Shown in pieces: positions 61,001 through 64,000 of a stretch of DNA of 64,000 nucleotides; within the stretch, counting starts at the first letter, position 1; each line of letters begins with the position of its first letter. Position numbers and translations under genes: made by a program. The notes below the pieces were generated by a model. That model was not told where the DNA came from. It saw only the letters and a list, made by a program, of their open reading frames with translations, and searched no databases. The stretch is from Tribonema minus (lineage: Eukaryota; Sar; Xanthophyceae; Tribonematales; Tribonemataceae), in contig JAFCMP010000032.1 of assembly GCA_017506865.1 (NCBI GenBank), positions 77,001-141,000 of the forward strand, written 5' to 3'.

Positions 61001-61898
61001 GTCTGTGGTTCCATGCACAGACTGCTAAGGCAAGGAACCACAGACTGCTAAGGCAAGGAAGGCAGCTGTTATGTTAACGTCATGTGAGTGGTATCCAGCA
61101 ATGATTTTTGTTGGTTTCTCCATACAACACACTGCTAAGCCAAGGCAGCTGCTATGTTAACGTCATGTGAGTGGTATCCAGCAACGGATTTTGTTGGTTT
61201 CTCAAAATGGCTGCTTCGCTCAAACCCAAAGCTTGAGAGCGCCAAACGTCTCTGGCTGGGTCAGGTCTGCGTGTGCAAGCGGTGTGGCCAATGATAATGC
61301 ACACTCCAGTCATTGCAGCCGGCCATTGTACAGCATGTTGCTATTTTGCGGACCGGGCTGGGGCAGACGCGCAGGCTACTTCAAACCTGCTACTGAGCGC
61401 GCTTGCAGACGAACAACTCACAACTGCAAAGCTGCCCCTGCGCTGCCACCGACCGCGCACACAAAACACCTGCAGCGTGAGCGTGACTCTGAAGCGTGCG
61501 CTCGAACTTGATGACTGACCCCACCCTGCCATCACATGCACACTCGAAACAGTGGCATGCAGCTGACACCTTGAAGTGTGCGCTTGAACTTGATGCTTGA
61601 ACTTGATGCTTGAACTTGATGTTTGAGCGCGCAGGTGGAGCTGCCGCCGCAGCACGGCGTCGTCGGCGGCCTCGTCGCGCCGCCCGTCGTCGAGAAGTGC
61701 CTGCCGCGCCGCAACTCATCGCTCAGCTCGCTGTACTCCAGCAGTACACGTGGACTGTACACTGCGGACGACGAGCAGCGCAGCGGCAGCGTGCGCGCCG
61801 CGTTCGCGGCAGGCGACAGCTGGCGGCGCAGCGCCGGCAGCATGAGCACTGCCGCCGACGGCGGCGGCGAGGGCGAGGCGGCGGGCGCGCGCAACTAA
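37006..61898 (+). CDS. Giant surface protein: Pro/Gly/Ser stalk, SBBP-like beta-propeller and TRP-like polytopic membrane domain (gene D)
   Basis: Exons 37006-37294, 37813-38777, 40099-41389, 42894-42951, 44390-44551, 45967-46042, 47869-48075, 48929-49343, 50289-50389, 51407-51790, 53131-53204, 54905-55106, 56517-56678, 57493-57857, 58517-58727, 59552-60079, 61635-61898. Every junction keeps phase; total 1917 residues. Signal peptide (MAVVVLLLVLHGTIIPG); RRRL; YQPPPADSG and Gly/Ser repeats (to about 418); ATPDASVAATEGPTQPQ and ATPDPSVA repeats (to about 770); propeller blades (about 830-1260) such as DAFVLTLDPATGDELCYYSF and MLVLQRLDLATGKVRWKTVY; then about seven membrane helices (about 1280-1800) including VGITALIVLFHLVGVSLVEA and HVELLFLLFAYEGAVAAQ, and a Ser-rich cytosolic tail. 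The membrane part recalls fungal/oomycete TRP-like proteins; an ion-channel or sensor role is inference. Exon 14's donor is the least certain. Confidence 0.8.
37813..38777 (+). repeat. Coding repeats: YQPPPADSG and Gly/Ser units
   Basis: Exon 2 of gene D opens with about six 27-bp units coding for YQPPPADSG, followed by four to five longer units of roughly 84-90 bp coding for SGSGGGDSGGGSSGSAADSG plus a YVPP link. The exon is in frame throughout and probably forms an extended extracellular stalk. Confidence 0.85.
40129..41060 (+). repeat. 63-bp and 24-bp coding tandem repeats in gene D
   Basis: About ten copies of a 63-bp unit (ATAAATPDASVAATEGPTQPQ, with T/E/Q variants and one short copy) are followed by about ten 24-bp units (AATPDPSV). 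The 63-bp unit is composite, containing the shorter TPD(A/P)SVA word. Ala/Thr/Pro repeats of this type occur in heavily glycosylated stalks. Confidence 0.9.
41392..41592 (+). mobile_element. Dispersed short repeat, copy 3
   Basis: Begins right at the real donor of gene D exon 3 (41390) and ends near GCGTTCGAGGTACGTATGTA, which carries another donor-like GTATG. Sense to the gene, as with copies 2, 4 and 5. Confidence 0.8.
42425..42890 (+). repeat. CCTAACCCTATACGTACCCTACCCCTCGCG repeat units
   Basis: About six units of 60-130 bp made of CCCTA-rich sequence, CACGCAGCCCAGTACACGACCGTC and GAGCAGCGGCGC(C/A)GAGCTC. The last unit overlaps the real acceptor of gene D exon 4 (42894), so this is an acceptor-side echo array fused with telomere-like sequence. 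Confidence 0.85.
42955..43560 (+). repeat. Echoes of gene D exon 4's 3' edge
   Basis: The edge coding AGASGGDGR plus GTCAGT donor and the next roughly 60 intron bases recur at about 43048-43140, 43190-43285, and more decayed near 43310-43395 and 43490-43555. Copies share AGTGCTCAGTA and AGCACGCCAGGTATG. Confidence 0.85.
44200..44310 (+). repeat. Echo of the front of gene D exon 5
   Basis: About 95 bp starting at the acceptor of exon 5 (RRGRQLQ...VTITALNTD) is copied about 180 bp upstream. The copy is still open over this stretch but lacks the second half (GKALWHRTWGSH...) and a donor, so it is not a usable alternative exon. Confidence 0.9.
44700..44930 (+). repeat. Echoes of gene D exon 5's 3' edge
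   Basis: The edge CAGATCGGGGACAG plus GTATGTAT donor recurs near 44735-44765 and 44888-44920 with the same GGGTATGG continuation. Confidence 0.85.
45588..45765 (+). mobile_element. Dispersed short repeat, copy 4
   Basis: Closely matches copy 3 (ATTGGCCACGAGTCCAAGAG, CCGTGGTCGC). Lies in a gene D intron about 1 kb from the donor. Confidence 0.8.
46550..46800. repeat. Direct repeat of about 140 bp containing a 22-bp perfect palindrome
   Basis: Two related units (about 46550-46670 and 46690-46800) share CGCAGGGCGC, CAGCACTC, TTTGAAGCTGGGGCATCATCG-like segments and end in CCTGACAGTTACG blocks. The palindrome CTGACAGTTAC/GTAACTGTCAG is perfect at 46639-46660 and changed by one base in the second unit. 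It lies in the intron before exon 47869-48075 of gene D. Confidence 0.8.
47040..47868 (+). repeat. Echoes of gene D exon 7's 5' edge and GTACTCGCAGTGTACCCACC units
   Basis: The acceptor and first codons of exon 7 (VHAATGRLRGG) are present at about 47482-47520 and 47661-47760 before the real exon at 47869. The 47661 copy also matches the next 70 bases (GWQVGTGRD) but leaves the frame soon after. About ten copies of a 20-24 bp word containing CTGTACTCGCAGTGTACCCACC fill the gaps. Confidence 0.85.
48786..48905. repeat. Telomere-like runs before gene D exon 8, with an exon 8 echo
   Basis: A (CCCTAA/ACCCTAACC)-type run, degenerate, lies between an echo of the exon 8 start (48741-48790, TTATIAVSADRA) and the real exon at 48929. 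Confidence 0.85.
49440..49700 (+). repeat. Echoes of gene D exon 8's 3' edge
   Basis: The exon 8 end (coding AVTLSVEGGFVVIVGSTAVEG and GTAT donor) is repeated at about 49456-49515 and 49577-49700. The second copy covers about 120 bp (from ARLWEY on). Both retain a donor. Confidence 0.9.
49820..50288 (+). repeat. GCGCTCATCACTC / GAGCACTGCAG repeat cluster before gene D exon 9
   Basis: About ten units of 35-60 bp alternate TGTCAGCGCTCATCACTC with TTGAGCACTGCAGATGCCAC. The latter resembles the real acceptor GCGCTGCAG-ATGCGAG at 50289, so the cluster is an acceptor-side echo array. A larger 100-bp duplication is visible at 49830-49985 (shared segment AGAATGTGGCTTCTGCAGTG). Confidence 0.8.
50460..50770 (-). 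mobile_element. LINE-like fragment, copy 2
   Basis: Shares with 29515-29720 the block from GACAGTCTGAAAGTGTC through GGCCAGAGTACGCCATGTGG, including a C run. It ends where the first copy continues with FGSIGEQGRKLL-coding sequence. It lies in the intron between exons 9 and 10 of gene D. A mobile origin is inferred from its presence in two unrelated genes; family assignment is weak. Confidence 0.4.
50770..51406 (+). repeat. Echoes of gene D exon 10's 5' edge
   Basis: The acceptor region (CTGCGCGCAGGCGACGGG) and first codons (ATGVVASGGAAVTV) recur at about 50715-50765, 51025-51085, 51220-51305 before the real exon at 51407. Units of about 150-200 bp share CACACCTTCCAACACCTT. Confidence 0.85.
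51880..52640 (+). repeat. Five echoes of gene D exon 10's 3' edge
   Basis: The edge coding QLQFISTTSLVDANQSRQ with donor recurs at about 51895-51965, 52075-52132, 52240-52298, 52380-52436 and 52530-52594, with increasing decay away from the real edge at 51790. Three units share a 120-bp intron segment containing CCCTGAACTTCAACTT. Confidence 0.92.
52870..52898. repeat. T8/G-rich homopolymer run
   Basis: Eight T followed by about 20 G in a gene D intron. Length is likely uncertain in the assembly. Confidence 0.6.
53280..53620 (+). repeat. Four echoes of gene D exon 11's 3' edge
   Basis: The edge coding NLWWSADALIPDGR with GTAATGCATACC continuation recurs at about 53310-53370, 53408-53465, 53488-53535 and 53567-53620. 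Each is preceded by AACTTCAACTTTG-like sequence. Confidence 0.92.
53881..53897. repeat. Poly-C run (17 bases)
   Basis: Homopolymer in a gene D intron, followed by a short CA-rich stretch. Confidence 0.7.
54130..54904 (+). repeat. Five echoes of gene D exon 12's 5' edge
   Basis: The acceptor TTTGCAG and first codons (CIAKDDTGVGGDTFVGNTVLV) recur at about 54137, 54298, 54434, 54593 and 54757 before the real exon at 54905. The 54434 and 54593 copies keep the longest match (GDAFVGNTILVF / SDTFVGNTILVF) but then diverge. Spacing is about 140-165 bp, with a shared TTGAAGTTTGCAG segment. Confidence 0.93.
55137..55200 (+). mobile_element. Dispersed short repeat, copy 5 (truncated)
   Basis: Only the left about 60 bp (AAAAGATCGTAGAGCTCTAG, GTGACAAGG) is present, starting some 30 bp after the real donor of gene D exon 12. 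It then passes into an echo of the exon 12 end (GAIVIDTSDAAES). Confidence 0.75.
55910..56516 (+). repeat. Three echoes of gene D exon 13's 5' edge
   Basis: Acceptor GTGCAGGGCGTGAT and codons for GVIRADSAPLSGSHGV are repeated at about 55914-55965, 56104-56150 and 56324-56370 before the real exon at 56517. About 150 bp of upstream intron (AGTACAGTCAGG... AAGCTCACGCCTGT) is duplicated with two of them. Confidence 0.92.
56960..57492 (+). repeat. Four echoes of gene D exon 14's 5' edge
   Basis: The segment coding LFNAADDHPADHVRQRSRSL with its acceptor recurs at about 56980-57025, 57105-57165, 57230-57300 and 57360-57415 before the real exon at 57493. Units of about 120-135 bp share TTGAAG(C/T)T(A/G)CT intron words. 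Confidence 0.92.
57858..57993. repeat. TG-rich microsatellite
   Basis: A (TG/CG)n tract directly downstream of the proposed exon 14 donor at 57857. It makes open frames on both strands that are not genes. Confidence 0.9.
58800..59060 (+). repeat. Echoes of gene D exon 15's 3' edge
   Basis: The edge coding GGTYYVLVIMLRLMGTSL is repeated at about 58840-58900. Shorter remnants with TTCAA(C/T)(A/G)TTGAAGTA and AGCCTGGTG-like sequence follow near 58950 and 59030. Confidence 0.9.
59350..59425 (+). repeat. Echo of gene D exon 16's 5' edge
   Basis: Acceptor ATGCAG and codons for ISALVKNGAVASALLCALYA are found about 190 bp before the real exon (59552), with a C run before each. The copy stops after about 70 bp. 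Confidence 0.92.
60120..60620 (+). repeat. Five echoes of gene D exon 16's 3' edge with telomere-like runs
   Basis: The edge coding MWRSLRFGVRAGDE and its donor recurs at about 60138-60185, 60230-60280, 60347-60400, 60455-60500 and 60543-60600. TTAGGG-type runs sit between most copies (60114-60128, 60301-60345). Confidence 0.92.
60980..61205. repeat. Direct repeats in the last gene D intron
   Basis: A segment containing ATGTTAACGTCATGTGAGTG and TTTTGTTGGTTTCTC occurs at about 61060-61122 and 61148-61203, each preceded by an ACTGCTAAGGCAAGG-type word (four copies in all). Confidence 0.85.
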
Positions 61899-63777
61899 CT
61901 AGAGGCGCGCGAGTTTTGGCCGGCCACGACCGCGCGGCGATTCGTTTTTCGGCATGCGCCAGCATGCTCTTTTTGCGAGGGCACTGAGTGCCCCCTGCTG
62001 GCGGCGCCCGGGGACGCCGAAAACTCAAGTTGAAGTAGATGGACCTTGTGCGGCAGAGCGCACAGCCACCGCTGGCTGCGTCCAGCACCACCGCCAGCGT
62101 CATGCACGAGGCTGCACTTGAAGTTGTGGCAGCTCCACGATGAGTGTGCGCCAAAGTGGTGCATGCATGGGACTGCTATGGTACGGATCAGGCCGACGCA
62201 GCGCGATTTTGTCATTTTCCCGGCGCGCGCGCGGCACAGCAGCAGCGGCAGCAGCAGGAGCACCCGCGCGCGCCTGCTACGCCCGCCGCGCCAGGGCAGC
62301 GAGCCTGGCGCGCACGCGTACGCAGAATGACTGCGGCGATGTGCTGCCAGGCAAGCGCATGCTGGCATTGTCTGGGGGTGCTTTAAAACGCTATTGGCCC
62401 AGGGGCTTTGGGCGCAGGTAGCTACTGCAGTTGCGTAAGCATTTGAGTCCGCCGTCGCTGCAAGCAAGTCCTGCAGATCTCGGCTCGTAGGTAACTATTC
62501 GAGGATGCGTTGGAGTGCATCGCTATAGGTCAGTCCTGCAGATCTTATCCCCCTGCTGTGGGACACATGGCAGCCTGCAACTTCAAGTTGACGCCCTAGC
62601 CGGCCATTAGGTTGCGTGTGAGTTGACTTCCAAGCATTCAACAGCAAGTTCATTCCGCTCTTGAGCTGAGGATTGCATATTACTGGTAGGTACGTATCAA
62701 ATTGTAGGTGGCCCATGCCCCGGTGCAATCAGGGCCTGTGTATGTTTAGCCAACACAAGCTACGCACACCATCGAGCTGATAGACAGGCCATAGGTCGTG
62801 CGTAGTTGCATATATTCCTCTCTCTTGTGGCCGCGACACTTATCTCAATGAACGTCATTTATGCTTGCCTACACTATTCGTCATTATCGTGCAAGCCATC
62901 TCTTGCGCACGCATTGTGTCTCGTCTATGTACAGGTGACTCTCCTACAGACATGGTGCTGTCCAGATCCCAACCAGCTCAATGCCGCACACAGCGCAGTA
63001 TAGTGTACGTTTGGACGTGTTTTAAATCAATTGGTATGTTTCTGCTGAGCAAGGCTTGCTGCTACGCAGTGCCATTGCGCGCCTGTTGTATGTGCGCCCT
63101 CAACTTCGAAATGCCACGTCACTCATTGCACTGCATGAATGAATTGTGACCTGATCAATTGCGCCGCGACGGACTTTCTCTGTGCATGCTGTCTGGCACG
63201 TGGCCTCAGATTGCGCCTGCCTTAACGCGAAGTTGTCTCTGTGGACATGGCAGTTGCTCAAGGCCCCGCCTCGGAGAGCCGTTTGGCACACCTACATACG
63301 GTTCCTGCTTGCACTGAGAGGGGCGAGCTGCCCCCCCCCCCTGCTTGTACCCTCACTGGCCACAAGACGCTTTCAGGCACGGTGAATATTCACATGGCAC
63401 AGTTTGTGATGATTGTCAGCTGCGCATGGTGACAAAGAGTTTCCCGTGAATGTGAAGACGACGTGTCAACCAGAAAGGAAACCATCAGTAATTGATGCGT
63501 TACTTCCATTTGGTTTAGGGCGGAAATTGAGCTGCAGGACATACGCTACAGCTTTTCCATTGATGCCTTCCTGCACACCGTGTAGACATGTCACTGACTG
63601 ACACTCTGGCCCTCTAACCCTAAACCCTAGTTTTAAAACCCCGACGTGCTCGCATACTACCGTATGTATGCAGAGCATTCATGCAAAAGGTCTCTGTTTG
63701 CAGTTGCTGTACGCTAGCACGTGTGCGCTCACAGTCTCTGTGGCCTAGTGTGTGTGCGCCTGGCCGCCTGCCTAGCC
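61899..63777. other. Intergenic region between gene D and the RRM gene
   Basis: About 1.9 kb with no recognisable coding exon. It holds the gene D 3' UTR and the RRM gene promoter. A short CCCTAAACCCTAG run is at about 63616-63630. Confidence 0.5.
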
Positions 63778-64000
63778 ATGGCTGACCTACTGGCCGCCGA
63801 TTTCCAGTCATTGAACCTGGACATCGCCCAGTATGATGGGGATCAATCACAGGCTGCTGCGGCCGATTCGCTAGCTCCCACCGAGGCAGAGCTGCAGATG
63901 GCGCAGGCGGCGCTGAACGGGGTGTCAGACGAGGGCGAGCTTGACAAGGACAATGACATCCTGGGCAAGATCTTCGTGGGCGGCATCAGCTGGCAGACAT
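63778..64000 (+). CDS. RRM-type RNA-binding protein, N-terminal exon (partial)
   Basis: The ATG at 63778 opens 74 codons that run to the window edge. The first 60 residues are acidic and Ala/Gln-rich (MADLLAADFQSLNLDIAQYD), with no signal peptide. They end in NDILGKIFVGGISWQT, where KIFVGGISW is the RNP2 motif and first strand of an RRM of the hnRNP A/B, Musashi or DAZAP type. RNA-binding is a firm inference from the motif; the exact subfamily cannot be set from this part. The rest of the gene lies outside the window. Confidence 0.8.
   Translation, partial: MADLLAADFQSLNLDIAQYDGDQSQAAAADSLAPTEAELQMAQAALNGVSDEGELDKDNDILGKIFVGGISWQT

Overview
The window is nuclear DNA from a GC-rich, intron-rich eukaryote, most likely an alga with a complex red-type plastid (a photosynthetic stramenopile fits best; a haptophyte or similar lineage is not excluded). 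One gene encodes a protein with a bipartite plastid pre-sequence carrying an ASAFAP-like motif (SSSAFVVPP) and then a lumen-targeting segment. Another encodes mitochondrial EF-Tu with a mitochondrial leader. All introns follow GT-AG rules apart from two apparent GC-AG introns. Telomere-like TTAGGG/CCCTAA runs lie throughout the introns. I saw no tRNA, rRNA, CRISPR or bacterial operon structure.

Layout. 1-12035 (minus): the 5' part, ten exons, of a large gene (A) for a secreted or membrane protein with Gly/Ser and TPAPTAAE-type repeats followed by a beta-propeller; it runs off the left edge. 15279-17286 (minus): two-exon gene for a predicted thylakoid-lumen protein. 17784-21726 (minus): three-exon ubiquitin-specific protease with two C-terminal DUSP-like domains. 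21793-24053 (plus): three-exon VTT/DedA/TVP38-type membrane protein, divergent from the protease with only 66 bp between start codons. 25058-36037 (minus): six-exon mitochondrial EF-Tu, whose 1.3 kb of coding sequence is spread over 11 kb. 37006-61898 (plus): a 17-exon gene (D) whose joined exons keep frame throughout and give 1917 residues: signal peptide, Pro/Gly/Ser stalk, 63-bp-period repeats, SBBP-like beta-propeller, and a polytopic membrane domain that resembles TRP-like proteins. D is a paralogue of A: at least five successive exons match in sequence and splice phase. 63778-64000 (plus): first exon of an RRM protein, cut by the right edge.

The most unusual property is the introns. Almost every real exon edge, with its splice site, is repeated 1 to about 15 times in the adjoining intron as decayed partial copies ('exon-edge echoes'), spaced roughly 50-250 bp and mixed with telomere-like runs and the recurrent words CTTCAA/TTGAAG and GCTCAG. 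The introns appear to have grown by repeated local duplication of exon-intron junctions. A separate dispersed repeat of about 170-200 bp occurs five times, three of them just downstream of a real or echoed splice donor, which resembles an introner-like or other short non-autonomous element. Two copies of a LINE-like fragment and a 330-bp tandem duplication also lie in introns.

No functional link among the genes is evident beyond ordinary eukaryotic neighbourhood. The two A/D paralogues flank a block of unrelated housekeeping genes in a head-to-head arrangement.
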